DNA of 64,000 bases, taken from NCBI GenBank assembly GCA_024347235.1, contig AP025283.1, positions 868,001 to 932,000 on the forward strand, given 5' to 3'. This stretch comes from Aliamphritea spongicola (GTDB taxonomy: Bacteria > Pseudomonadota > Gammaproteobacteria > Pseudomonadales > Balneatricaceae). The notes beneath the pieces were generated by a model. It was not told where the DNA came from. It did no database searches and was given only the letters and a program-made list of their open reading frames with translations. Positions 41,287 to 51,130 of the stretch are shown in pieces (position 1 is the stretch's first letter; every line of letters starts with the position of its first letter). A program made the position numbers and the translations under genes.

Positions 41287-42795
41287 ATGAAGACTGTTGA
41301 AACCAACCGGCAGATGCAAATTGTCAGTCTGGCGGTGATCCTTCTGGCGGCATTACCTCTGGTCATGTATCCGGATGCATCAAAAACGGTGATCAAAGAC
41401 ACCATTTTCAAGTGGATGACCAACTCGTTTGATTTCGCTTTTCTGGCGATCGGGCTGGCAGCACTGATGTTTCTTGTCACACTGGCATTCTCAAGCTATG
41501 GCAGCATTAAGCTGAGTAAAGATAAAGACCAGCCGGCTGAATTCTCCAAAGGCTCCTGGGCAACCATGGTATTCCTGGCGGGGATCGCCTCCGGTCTGAT
41601 GTTGTGGGCCGGTACCGAATGGGGTTACCACTATGCCTGGACACCGTTCGGTCTGGAAGCCAAGACAGAACAGATGTTCACCGTGGGGCAGGCCTATGGT
41701 CTGTTCCACTGGGGCCCAACAGCCTGGGCGCTGTACTGCGTGCCAACCATTGCGATTGCTTACGTGTATTACATCCGTCAGGTGCACACCTACGGCATCA
41801 GCGAAGCTTGCCGTGGCGCGCTGGGTGGTCTGGTTGACGGCCCGCTGGGTACCTTACTGAACTACCTGTTTATTTTTGGTGTACTGGGTGCCGCAGCCAC
41901 TTCGCTGGGGCTGGGTACGCCGATGATCAGTGGTGCGTTTGCTGAAGTATTTGGCTTCGAGCGCAGCACCTATCTGGATGTCAGCATCATTCTTGCCTGT
42001 ACGGCTATCTTCACCGTATCCAGTGGTTTAGGTCTGGATAAAGGGATTAAAAACCTGTCTAACTTTGCAACCACCATTTCCATTGCGGTTGTGATCTACG
42101 TGTTTGTTGTCGGTCCGTCTAACTTCATTCTGGGTCTGGGTATGGACTCAATCGGCTATGCGGTCAGCAACTACATTAAGATGAGTACCTGGACTGACAG
42201 CATTTCCGGCAGCGGCTTCCCGCAGGCCTGGACCGTTTTCTACTGGGCATGGTGGGTTTCCTATGCACCGTTCATGGGGATGTTCGTTGCCCGTATTTCC
42301 CGTGGTCGCACTATCCGTGAAGTAATTCTGGGCATGCTGACCTGGGGTACCCTGGGCTGTGCCATCTTCTACATCGTACTGGGCGGTTACAGCATCGACC
42401 TGCAGGTTAACGGCGGCGTTGATTTCCAGGCGATTGTGAACAGCTCCGGCCCTGCGGTAGCGATCATAGAACTGTTCAAGACCTTACCTATGGCCAGCAT
42501 GGTGCTGATTGCTGTGGGTATCTCCGGCATCGTGATGCTGGCAACCACCTTTGACTCTGCGGCCTACACCATGGCCTGTGCGAGCACCAAAGAACTGGAT
42601 GAAGGCCAGGAGCCGGCGCGTAATAACCGCCTGTTCTGGTGTTTCGCCATTGCAGTAATGCCGGTCATTCTGCTGTTCCTGGGCGGTCTGAAGACCATGC
42701 AGACAGCAGCCGTCATTACTGGTCTGCCTATCATGTTTATTCTAATCTTTATGATGTACACCACCTGGAAGTACATCCGTGAGGACAATCCATAA
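41287..42795 (+). CDS. BCCT family betaine/carnitine/choline transporter
   Basis: Intact, 502 residues, twelve predicted transmembrane helices. The BCCT signature is WTVFYWAWWVSYAPFMGMFVARISRGRTI, key part FYWAWWVSYAPFMGMFVARI, where the tryptophan box builds the cation-pi substrate site. The helix-3 region GIASGLMLWAGTEWGYHY lacks the GxGxG of sodium-driven BetP and is more like CaiT-type members, by recollection, so antiport is conceivable. It lacks a long C-terminal osmosensing tail (ends TTWKYIREDNP), which favours a catabolic rather than osmotic role. The stop overlaps the next start by one base. Confidence 0.93.
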   Translation: MKTVETNRQMQIVSLAVILLAALPLVMYPDASKTVIKDTIFKWMTNSFDFAFLAIGLAALMFLVTLAFSSYGSIKLSKDKDQPAEFSKGSWATMVFLAGIASGLMLWAGTEWGYHYAWTPFGLEAKTEQMFTVGQAYGLFHWGPTAWALYCVPTIAIAYVYYIRQVHTYGISEACRGALGGLVDGPLGTLLNYLFIFGVLGAAATSLGLGTPMISGAFAEVFGFERSTYLDVSIILACTAIFTVSSGLGLDKGIKNLSNFATTISIAVVIYVFVVGPSNFILGLGMDSIGYAVSNYIKMSTWTDSISGSGFPQAWTVFYWAWWVSYAPFMGMFVARISRGRTIREVILGMLTWGTLGCAIFYIVLGGYSIDLQVNGGVDFQAIVNSSGPAVAIIELFKTLPMASMVLIAVGISGIVMLATTFDSAAYTMACASTKELDEGQEPARNNRLFWCFAIAVMPVILLFLGGLKTMQTAAVITGLPIMFILIFMMYTTWKYIREDNP

Positions 42796-43918
42796 TGAAC
42801 CAACCGGTTGTCGAGTCAATTGACATCTATGGTATCGGTCCCGACGGTGAGAAGGTCTCCTGGTCTTCTTTCCTGGGGCCCATGTACGAGGCGATGATTG
42901 TCGTCGAGTTGACCTTTGATAACGGTCTGGTCGGCATTGCCGGCTCGACCGTCTATACCGAACACGAATTTGACCGCAGCGTGGTCGAAAGTGCCTCGCT
43001 GATGGCGCCTTTCCTGCTGGGTAAAGGCCTGTTCGATATACCGAAGATCTATGCCGAATGTATGTCCCGGTATGTGCCACTGAAGAATGTCGCCACCTCG
43101 CTGTTCGATATCGCCATGCACGATGCCAAGGGCAAACTGCTGAACCTGCCGATCTATAAAATGCTCGGTCAGGCGCAGCCGAAAGTCCGGCATATGCTTC
43201 CAGCCCGCTGCTGGAAGATAATCAGCAATACATTGAGTACTGTCACCAGATGCTGGCACAAGGTTTTAATGCCATTAAAATCCATCCGCGCTGTGTCTTT
43301 CAGGAAGACTACGCACTGGTGAAAGCGCTGCAGGCTGAATTTGCTGATCAGGACATTGGCTGGAGTCTGGATGTTGATGCCAACTACAACCGGCAGCAGG
43401 CGCTGCGTATGGGGCGCCTGCTGGATAAATACGAGTGGGACTTCTTTGAAGAACCCTTAAGCGATACCGACTTTGAAGGTTATCGCTACCTTTCAGAAAA
43501 TCTGGATATCGACATTGTGGCCGGCGGTAACGCGGTGCCTAACCTGCAGCTGATTAATCAGGCACTGCAGCGCGGCAGCTGGGACCGGGTGCGCTTTGAC
43601 TTTACCACCATTGGCGGTTTTACCAACGGTAGCCGGGTAATGGCGCTGAGTCAGGCCTACGGGTTGAAAGCCGAAGTGCAGTCATGGGGCTACACCCTGA
43701 CGCAGGCGGCTAACCTGCACATGATGTTATCCAACTCTAACTGTGAATACTTTGAACAGGCCGCGCCGTATGAAAAATACGAAGTGGGTGCCAAACAGGT
43801 TTTCCGGCCGGACAGTGACGGCTATATCAGCCCGACTGAACTGCCGGGACTCGGCGTTGAGCTGGACTGGGATGTACTGGATCCGCTGGTGTATTTCCAC
43901 CGGCGCTTTAGCCGTTAG
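42795..43918 (+). CDS. Enolase-superfamily enzyme 1 (mandelate racemase/muconate lactonizing type, frameshifted)
   Basis: About 374 residues. N-terminal capping domain, then barrel motifs NAIKIHPRC (catalytic Lys), SLDVDANYN (first metal Asp), WDFFEEPLS (second ligand Glu). The third ligand position reads VAGGNAVPN, so the usual Glu/Asp of GGE seems replaced by Asn; the later segment is AEVQSWGYTLTQAANLHM. One G lost near 43187-43190 (VRAYASSPLLEDNQQYIEY after repair). Start codon overlaps the BCCT stop (TAATG), so uptake and this enzyme are coupled. Likely dehydrates, epimerises or racemises the imported acid; exact reaction unknown. Confidence 0.85.
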
Positions 43919-43954
43919 CAGGGCCGCCACTTAGCGACTCCGTTGTAAGAACAG

Positions 43955-43986
43955 AAAACCCGGTTGCCGTGCAGGCACCGGGTTTT
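43955..43986 (+). terminator. Terminator-like hairpin after enolase 1
   Basis: AAAACCCGGT and ACCGGGTTTT pair over 10 bases with a 12-base GC-rich loop, ending in TTTT. It lies just before the enolase 2 start, so it may be partial or the second gene may have its own promoter. Confidence 0.75.
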
Positions 43987-44002
43987 ATGCGTGTGTTAGA
44001 AA

Positions 44003-45144
44003 ATGTCTGTCAGAATTGAAAATATTCAGGTGCTTTGTCTGCAGGACCCGCAGGCAGACTATGTGCGCTTTGAAGGCAGTTACCAGAATGTGCTGGTAAT
44101 TGTTCACGGGGATAACGGCCTGTATGGCATCGGCGAGAGTGACTCTCCGCCGGCGGTCATCAAGGCACTGATTGATGCCCCCGCCTATAACCATTTGTCC
44201 TGCGGGCTGGCCGGATTACTTAAAGGTGAATATCTGGATGATCCGGTGCGTTTGTGGCACAAGATGTTTAAACATACCAGCTGGCACGGCCGGCATGGGG
44301 TGGCGATTCATGCGATCAGCGCGCTGGATATTGCCCTGTGGGATCTCTATGCCCGCTCCGAAGGCAAGCCGTTACTGAAATATTTCGGCCCACAGCAACA
44401 CCGACGGTTACCGGCTTATGCCACGGTGTATCCCATGAAGGAACAACCGGAAAGTTTCAAAATCCAGATCGGCGAGTTCCTCAGTCAGGGCTTCCGGCGA
44501 ATTAAAATCTGTGTGGAACCCTGGTGGCATGACTTTGATCTGGCCTGCAGTAATCTGGAAGAACTGCGGGCCTTTATCGGCCCGGACATTGAACTGATGC
44601 TGGATGTGGCGCTGGAGTTCCAGCATTACGCCCAGCTGGAACCCTTTGTTGACCTGCTGGAAGCGCTGGATATCAAATGGCTGGAAGCGCCGTTTCCACT
44701 GGATAACCCGGGGACCACCAACGTCTGAAACAGAGAACCCATTTGCCGCTGGGGTGGGAGATCTGGGGCTGACCACCGTGCGGGAATATCAGCCCTGGCT
44801 GGATGCCGGGGTAGTGGATATTGCTCAGCCGGATATCACCATGTTCGGCGGTGTCAGTGAAGTGATGAAGTTACAGAACACCCTGGCGGATACCGACAGC
44901 CGGATCATTCCCCATGGCTATAACACGGATATCACCATTGCCGTAAACGCCCATTTTCTTGCTGCGCAAACAATCTGTGAACCACTTGAGTATTCCACCA
45001 GCCCGTCGGAATTGCGCCGGCAGCTGGCGCTGAACCCTCATCAGCTGGACGATGACGGCATGATTGCTGTGCGTTCAGAATTACCGGGGCTGGGGTAGAC
45101 CTGAACTGGGAGTTGGTCAGGAATGTGCGCTGCCGGGGCAGTGA
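44003..45144 (+). CDS. Enolase-superfamily enzyme 2 (acid-sugar dehydratase/racemase type, frameshifted)
   Basis: Different from enzyme 1: barrel motifs are FRRIKICVEPWW (Lys), LMLDVALEF (metal Asp), KWLEAPFPLDN (metal Glu), PLGVGDLGLTT (third ligand Asp instead of Glu), VDIAQPDITMFGG and the catalytic His of IIPHGYNTDI. One G lost near 44710-44713 and one near 44752-44755. The 3' end is also damaged (G-run near 45095 and possibly near 45112); the best corrected ending is VDLNWELGQECALPGQ with a stop at 45142-45144, which would put the stop inside the hairpin that follows. Corrected length is about 381 residues. Confidence 0.8.
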
Positions 45145-45184
45145 GCCCCGGAAGTATCAGGGGACCAGTCCTGCCACGGCAGGA
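45133..45184. terminator. Double hairpin between convergent enolase 2 and lysR genes
   Basis: CCGGGGC / GCCCCGG (45133-45151) and TCCTGCC / GGCAGGA (45169-45184), the second followed by TTATT. Located exactly between the ends of two convergent genes. Confidence 0.6.
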
Positions 45185-46067
45185 TTATTCTGCGTCAGGG
45201 AAGAAGGCTTTCACCCAGTTGCAGAAGGTCCGGCCGCTGGCATTGCGTTCGTTGTCCGCCGGGCTGAGCAGGTAGTAGTTTTCTTCCATGGGCATGTTGA
45301 TGTCGAAAGGCTTGACCAGTTCGCCACTGGCCAGTAAATCCGCACAGACCAGCGGATGGCCCAGGGCGATACCCAGCCCCGCCGGGCCATATCCATGGAG
45401 ACCACAAAGGTAGAGGTGGAGTGTACCGGCTGGCTGCCCTGTGCTTCGCAATCGGCATAGCTGAGCCAGTTTTCCCAGCGGTCTGCGGACCCCTGAGTCT
45501 CCCAGCGGTTGAAATTGAAGATATCAGCAGGGGAGTTGAGCTGAGCAGCAATTTCCGGCGTACACACCGGGAAACAGGTCTGGCGGGGAAAGGGGTATAA
45601 GTCATCCACCTGCCAGTCCCCTTTACCGAAACGTATTTCCACGTGGTCTTCCTCGCCCAGCCCGTATTCCCGTTGCCAGATCATGGTGGTCAGGCTGGTC
45701 TGAATATCTGGGTAACGCTGGTAGAAGTCCGGTAAACGGGGGCAAGCCAGAAGGTGATAAAGGCAATATTCGCCCGCACGGTAATGGCCTGCTGGTGGTC
45801 CTTGCCGGTAAACAGTTCGGTGCCCTGACGCAGGGTTTCGAATGCCTGCTGCACCCAGGGCAGGTACAGACGTCCCGCTTCACTCAGCTCCAGGCTGCGT
45901 ACCCGGCGGATGAACAGGGATTCCCCCAGATGGTTTTCCAGCAGCTTTACCTGCTGGCTGACCGACGACTGGGTGACATGCAGTTCGCTGGCGGCCTGGG
46001 TAAAACTCAGGTGCCGGGCGGCCGCTTCAAAGGAACGCAACCATTGCACCGGGGGCAGTTTATTCAC
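45185..46067 (-). CDS. LysR-type regulator, GcvA-like (frameshifted)
   Basis: About 295 residues after repair. The helix-turn-helix region is FEAAARHLSFTQAASELHVTQSSVSQQVKLLE, key part AASELHVTQSSVSQQVKLLE. The effector domain continues LAPRLPDFYQRYPDIQTSL after a repair near 45736-45741, and RRGLGIALGHPLVCADLLAS after another near 45378-45385. It is paralogous to the LysR at 31-32 kb. It diverges from the desaturase-like oxygenase gene across a 150-base interval with a perfect palindrome, so it probably controls the mocDEF-like genes and perhaps the enolase genes. Confidence 0.88.
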
Positions 46068-46106
46068 AGCAATTTCCTGATATTTGTTGTTATTTTTGTA
46101 ATGGCC

Positions 46107-46122
46107 AACTTATGCATAAGTT
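46107..46122. promoter_or_regulatory. 16-base perfect palindrome, candidate LysR operator
   Basis: AACTTATGCATAAGTT reads the same on both strands. It is 40 bases from the lysR start and 96 bases before the oxygenase start, a position suited to a LysR recognition site that serves both genes. Confidence 0.6.
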
Positions 46123-46217
46123 TGAGTAATGTGATAACAGTAAAATCATCGTTTGTCACTTTTCAGCGGCTGTTTTCTACTGAACTCAGAAAAACAATAA
46201 CGTGATGAAGAGTTCCT

Positions 46218-47231
46218 ATGACTGACTATCAAGCCACCAATGCTGCTTCTTCCGGCATTAGCGTCCCCAAGAAAAATCTCAAAGCGCTGATGCGCCGCAG
46301 CGACAAACCGGGCCTGATCTGGCTGGCCCAGTGGGTAGCATTTCTGCTGATCACCGGTTACGGCGTATACCTGAGTATTGGCACTGTCTGGCACTGGCCG
46401 GCCATGTTCCTGTACGGCATCTTCCTGACGGTGCCCAGCTATGCGTTATCCCACGAATGTGCCCACGGCTCCGCTTTTCGTACCCGTGGCCTGAATGAAG
46501 CCCTGCTGTGGATTTCTTCACTGCTGTATTACGAAGAGCCAAATCATCGTCGTTTTGCCCATGCCCGGCACCACACCTACACCTGGATTGAAGGCAAAGA
46601 TGCTCAGATGCCATTTGCTACGCCGATGAATTTCAAAGGCTGGCTGCTGGAGATCACCGGCTGGGCTTTGTATGTCTACGAAACCCGCCTGTTCGTTCGC
46701 AATGCTTTGGGCAAGTTTGATGCTGAGGTGCTGGATTACACCCCGGCCTCTGAGCTGGGTAAGCTGAAGTGGGGCGCACGTATCTGCCTGGCGGTCTATG
46801 CCAGCCTGTTTGGCATGGCGCTGGCCGGCATCATGTGGCCACTGTGGTTCATCATCATCCCACGTTTGCTGGGGGCGCCGGTGATGCTGCTGTTCACCCT
46901 GATCCAGCACGTGGAAATGCAGGAAAACGATGTGGATATCTGCAAGTCCACCCGCTCGTTTACCAGTAACTGGCTGGGTCGTTTCCTGTACATGAATATG
47001 AACTTCCACATTGAACATCACCTGTATCCGATGGTGCCGTTTCATCAGTTGGAAAACCTCAATGCCGAGATTAAAGACCAGATTCCACAACCGGACCCGG
47101 GCTTTATCCGCACTAATCTGGAAGTGCTGCAGGTGGTCTGGCGCCGTTCCATGGGCGGTTCGACCCGGGCGGCGAGTATCCGTCAGGCACCGCACATGAT
47201 CAATACACCGGACCTGCAGGAAATGTCCTGA
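46218..47231 (+). CDS. Membrane di-iron oxygenase/desaturase, MocD-like
   Basis: Intact, 337 residues. The eight-histidine di-iron motif is present: HECAH (79-83), HARHHT (115-119) and HIEHH near residue 260, with hydrophobic segments at about 35-75 and 190-230. It belongs to the fatty-acid-desaturase/hydroxylase fold, but the small size and the downstream Rieske ferredoxin plus reductase match the rhizopine catabolic protein MocD, where the oxygenase is thought to remove an O-methyl group. Fatty-acid desaturation is less likely in this context. Probable role: hydroxylation or oxidative demethylation of a small zwitterionic substrate. Confidence 0.85.
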   Translation: MTDYQATNAASSGISVPKKNLKALMRRSDKPGLIWLAQWVAFLLITGYGVYLSIGTVWHWPAMFLYGIFLTVPSYALSHECAHGSAFRTRGLNEALLWISSLLYYEEPNHRRFAHARHHTYTWIEGKDAQMPFATPMNFKGWLLEITGWALYVYETRLFVRNALGKFDAEVLDYTPASELGKLKWGARICLAVYASLFGMALAGIMWPLWFIIIPRLLGAPVMLLFTLIQHVEMQENDVDICKSTRSFTSNWLGRFLYMNMNFHIEHHLYPMVPFHQLENLNAEIKDQIPQPDPGFIRTNLEVLQVVWRRSMGGSTRAASIRQAPHMINTPDLQEMS

Positions 47232-47297
47232 CGTCTCACCGGAACAACATAACAACCATAAGAACATCAATAAGAGCGATGCTGTGAGGAATAAATT

Positions 47298-47608
47298 ATG
47301 ACTGACTGGGTGCTGGCCTGTGCCACTGATGATATCGACGAAGAGGATCTGATCCGTTTCGATCACGAAGACAAAACCTATGCTATCTACAATACCGATA
47401 ACGGCTTTTTGCCACCGCCGGTTACTGCACCCATGAAGTGCAGCATCTGGAAGACGGACTGGTGATCGGCAATGTCATTGAATGTCCGCTGCATCAGGGA
47501 CGGTTTGAAATATCCTCCGGTAAGGCGCTGAGTGCCCCGGTGTGTGAGGACCTGGTGACCTATCCGGTGAAAGTGGAAGGTGATCAGATTTACATTCAGA
47601 TCGTCTGA
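47298..47608 (+). CDS. Rieske-type ferredoxin, MocE-like (frameshifted)
   Basis: About 104 residues. Starts MTDWVLACATDDIDEEDL. Adding one T in the run near 47405-47409 gives GFFATAGYCTHEVQHLEDG and IECPLHQGRFEISSG, so both Rieske ligand pairs (CTH and CPLH) are present. Without the repair no ferredoxin is visible, so the gene is easily missed. Expected to carry electrons from the downstream reductase to the di-iron oxygenase. Confidence 0.9.
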
Positions 47609-47619
47609 GAGGTTTCTGC

Positions 47620-48881
47620 ATGACTGAACTGAAAGTTGGCACCCTGATTATCGGGGCCGGGCAGGCGGGGGCCAGCGCGGCGTTTGCCCTGCGGGAAAAA
47701 GGCTACAGTGACCCGGTGTGCATCATCGGTGAAGAAGCCCTGCCGCCCTATGAACGGCCACCGTTATCCAAAGCTGTATTGCGCGACGAGAAAAACCTCG
47801 CCGACATTCTGGTGCGGGATTTACCTGCCTACGATACCCACAATATTCAGTTGATGCTGGGGAGCCGGGCAGAGCAGATTCTGCCACAGGAACAGCGGGT
47901 AAAACTGGGTGACGGTCAGGTAATCCACTATGACCACCTGATACTGGCCACCGGTGGCCGTCCCCGTCAGCTACCGGGTAAAGCCTTGCCCGGTGTGCAC
48001 TACCTGCGCAGCCACGGTGACGGTACCCGGCTGGCTGCCGAACTGAAACAGTATAGAAAACTGGCGGTGATCGGCGGTGGTTTTATTGGCCTGGAAGTAG
48101 CGGCCAGCGCCCGGCAAATGGGGCTGGAAGTCTGCGTGATAGAAGCAGCACCGCGGGTGTTGCAGCGCAGCCTGCCGGAAACCATTGCTGCCGACGTAGT
48201 CGCCCTGCATGAAGACCAGGGGTGGAGTTTCACTGTAACGCCCGCCTGGAGGGCTTTGTCGGCACGGACCGTCTGAGCGGCATTCAGCTGGAAGACCAAC
48301 TGATTGACGTGGACATTGCGGTTGTCGGCATTGGCCTGATTCCCAACACCGAACTGGCGGAAGCGGCCGGGCTGGCGGTGGATAACGGCATCTGCACCGA
48401 TGCGCATTGCCGCACCGGCAATGCGCATATTTACGCCATCGGTGACTGTGCCAACAGCTATCACGGCCATTATCAGCGGGCGGTTCGCCTTGAGTCCTGG
48501 CAGAACGCCAATCTGCAGGGGGCTATTGCTGCCGCTGCTATTTGTGCTGATGCCTGTGCTGATGCCTGTTCTGAGATACAGGCGGTTAAAAACGACGCAG
48601 TCCCCTGGCTCTGGTCAGATCAGTACGACTGGTCATTTCAGGTGGCAGGTATGTTCGACAGTCAGGCACAGCTGATCAGCCGGGGATCGGCAGCTGAAGG
48701 CAAGGTGATTTACTTTATCCACAGTGACGGCGTTCTGACCGGCGTGGTGGGCTGGGGCAAAGGCACATCCGTTGCCAAAGATGTCCGCGTTGGCCAGATG
48801 TTACTCCAGCAGGGTAAGAATCCACCCTTTGAAATGCTGGCGGATGACAGTATCTCCCTGAAAAAATTGCTGAAACTCTGA
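47620..48881 (+). CDS. Ferredoxin reductase, MocF-like (frameshifted)
   Basis: FAD/NAD(P)H-dependent reductase of the BphA4/rubredoxin-reductase type, about 420 residues. FAD motif TLIIGAGQAGASAAFALRE, redox-loop motif PPYERPPLSK, NAD motif LAVIGGGFIGLEVAASAR, second FAD motif IYAIGDCAN, and a C-terminal reductase domain. A G is missing near 48218-48221 (EDQGVEFHCNARL after repair). Eleven bases after the Rieske gene. Completes a three-component oxygenase with the two preceding genes. Confidence 0.92.
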
Positions 48882-48950
48882 CGGGCATCGTTATTGCCTT
48901 ATCAGGCGCGCCCGCAGAACCATAACAAAAACAATTAAGAGTCAAAAATA

Positions 48951-50248
48951 ATGAACCGAGCATCTGATTACGAAACCGGCATTGCCGCCAACCCCAGCCA
49001 ATGACACTGGAGGAAGCGGCCTGGATTACCCCGCCGACACAGCTGACAGATACCGAAGCGATGCTGGATATGCCACGGCTGCGCCGTTACCGCCAGGAAC
49101 GTCTGCGTGAACAAATCAAACTGCACAATCTGGGCGGTGTACTGTTGACTGATCCGCTGTCGATCCGTTATGCCACCGGGGTGCGTAATTGTGCCCTGTT
49201 TCAGACCCATATCCATGCCGGCTATCTGTTTGTACCGGCGGAAGGGCCGGTGGTGTATTTCGATTCATCCCCGGGCCGCTATACCGGCAGTCAGCTGGAA
49301 ACCATTGATGTGATCCGTGATGACCTGTTACCGGTCAGCTATATGTTTGCCGGCAGCCGACATGAAGAATGGTGCCGTAAATGGGCCCTGCAGATTAAAG
49401 AGCTGATGGACCAGTACGGTGGCGGTAACCCGCGTATTGGTCTGGAAAAGGCTGGCACGGAAGGCACCATTGCCTTTCAGAGTGTCGGGCTGGAGGTGCT
49501 GGATGCCGGTGCGCCGCTGGCCATGGCGCGGAAGATCAAAAGCGCCGAAGAGATCCTCTGCATGAACCAGACCATCGCCGTGGCGGAAGACGGCATGACC
49601 CGCATGCGTAATGCGCTGGTCAATGGCATCACTGAAGTGCAGTTGTGGTCGCATATGTGGCAGGCGAACATTGAAGGGGGCGGTGAATGGATTGAATACC
49701 GCCTGCTGGCCTCCGGTGAACGTACCAACCCCTGGCAGCAGGAAGCCGGTTCGCGGATGATCCGCGCCGGTGATCTGGTGTGTTTCGACTGCGGCATGAT
49801 CGGCCCGTTTGGCTACGGTGCTGATATATCCCGGGCGTTCCACTGCGGGCCGGGCAAGCCCACTGATCATCAGCGCATGCTCTATACCCAGGCATGGGAA
49901 GAGATTCAGCACAACACTGAACTGATGCAGCCGGGGGCGGACTTCAACGACATTATCGCCAACCGCTATATTCAGCCGGAAGCCATTGGTCAGCAGACCT
50001 ATCCGGCCCTGTGCCATGGTCTGGGCATGGGGGATGAGTGGCCGGTGGTCTACTACCCGGCGGATGAGCAATTTCATTTCGACGGCCAGCTTGAAGCCGG
50101 CATGGTGATCTGCGTGGAAAGCTACGTCGGTGAAATCGGCGGCAACGAAGGCATCAAACTGGAAAATCAGGTGCTGGTGACCGAATCCGGCCCGATCACC
50201 CTGTCCCGCTATCCGTTTGAAGACGGCCTGCTGAACCGCGAATTCTGA
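48951..50248 (+). CDS. M24-fold metalloenzyme similar to DMSP lyase DddP (frameshifted at start)
   Basis: About 433 residues. The start ATG at 48951 joins the main frame after adding one C near 49004-49007 (GIAANPQPMTLEEAAW). From memory it follows DddP closely: GGVLLTDPLSIRYATG, GGEWIEYRLLASGERTNPW, HGLGMGDEWPVVYYP and GIKLENQVLVTESG. The metal set of the M24 fold appears as Asp in CFDCGM, Asp in YGADISRAF, His of CHGLGMG, Glu of CVESYVGE and Glu of KLENQ. DddP has an extra Asp (DxD) in the first of these; here the motif is DCG. It may therefore be a DMSP lyase variant or a related C-N or C-S bond-cleaving hydrolase (creatinase and ectoine hydrolase share the fold). Confidence 0.82.
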
Positions 50249-50267
50249 ACCCGCTGAGGATGTTGTA

Positions 50268-51088
50268 ATGAAAAAGATTTATACCTACGGCGGCGAATTC
50301 GGTCTGCGTAACTGGACCGCCGCCGATCTGACTGCTCACAAGGGAGGCGCGAAGCTGACACAGGTGACCGCTGTGAATGCTGAAGAAGCGGCCGCCGCTG
50401 AAGCCGCCGGCATCGATATGATCAGCATTATTGCTGATGACCTGGCAGTGACCCGTGCCGCTGCACCGCACACCTTTATTACCGCGGCGCTGCAACTGAC
50501 GGATTACTATCAGGAAGAAGCAGTGATTAACGGTGCTTTTAAGGCAATGGAAGGGGGCGGATGCGGTTTATACCATCCGTAATCTGGAGATGGTCAGTAA
50601 ACTTGCCAGCTTCGATATGCCGGTAATGGGTCATGCGGGGCTGATTCCCCGTAAATCCACTTGGATCGGTGGCCTGCGCGCCTTTGGCCGCACTGCGGAA
50701 GAAGCCATGGAGTTGTATCGGCAGTTTAAACGGCTGGAAGACGCCGGAGCCTGGGCAGTCGAGGTAGAAGTAGTACCGACAGAAGTACTGGCGGCCATCA
50801 ACATGAAAACCAAGCTGGTGACCACCTCTATCGGGGCCGGCTCCGGCGGGATGTGATGTTCCTGTTTACCGATGACATCGTCGGTGAAACGGAAAATCCG
50901 CCACGGCATGTACGTAGTTACCGTAACTTCTTTGAGATCCGCGAACAGATGCGCCGTGAACGGATTGCCGCCCTGAAGGAATTCCGGGCGGATGTGGAAG
51001 AAGGGGCATTCCGGGGATTGCCGAATCCGTGGAGATGAATGCCGTTGAACTGGATAAGTTCCTTGAGGAACTGGATAAACAGCCCTAA
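50268..51088 (+). CDS. PanB-like protein (ketopantoate hydroxymethyltransferase / PEP mutase superfamily, frameshifted)
   Basis: About 274 residues. After repair of G-runs near 50553-50557 and 50848-50851 and a C near 51010 it reads EGGADAVYTIRNLEMVSKLA, PVMGHAGLIPRKSTWIGGLR, AGRTEEEA-like FGRTAEEAMELYRQFKRLE, GAWAVEVEVVPTEVLAAI, SIGAGSGGDVMFLFTDDIVG. These are the PanB barrel signatures. The usual PanB start and KMLTAYD-type motif are weak (KLTQVTAVNAEEAAAAEAAG, with SIIADDLAV). Placed after an M24 enzyme and before a catabolic GntR regulator, it is more likely an aldolase or hydroxymethyl-removing enzyme of this pathway than the pantothenate enzyme. Confidence 0.82.
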
Positions 51089-51100
51089 CCGGCTGTTTTT
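51077..51100 (+). terminator. Rho-independent terminator after the PanB-like gene
   Basis: AAACAGCC and GGCTGTTT pair over a 6-base loop and are followed by TT. It spans the stop codon of the PanB-like gene. Confidence 0.85.
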
Positions 51101-51130
51101 CCACAGGCATTAAAATGGCCACCGACTGGG

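Noticed and set aside
46518-47366. Long minus-strand open frame opposite the desaturase-like gene
   Set aside because: It is the complement of a clearly coding gene with intact histidine boxes and shows no domain of its own.
49328-50077. Long minus-strand open frame opposite the M24 gene
   Set aside because: Shadow of the M24 coding sequence; no recognisable protein features or start signals.
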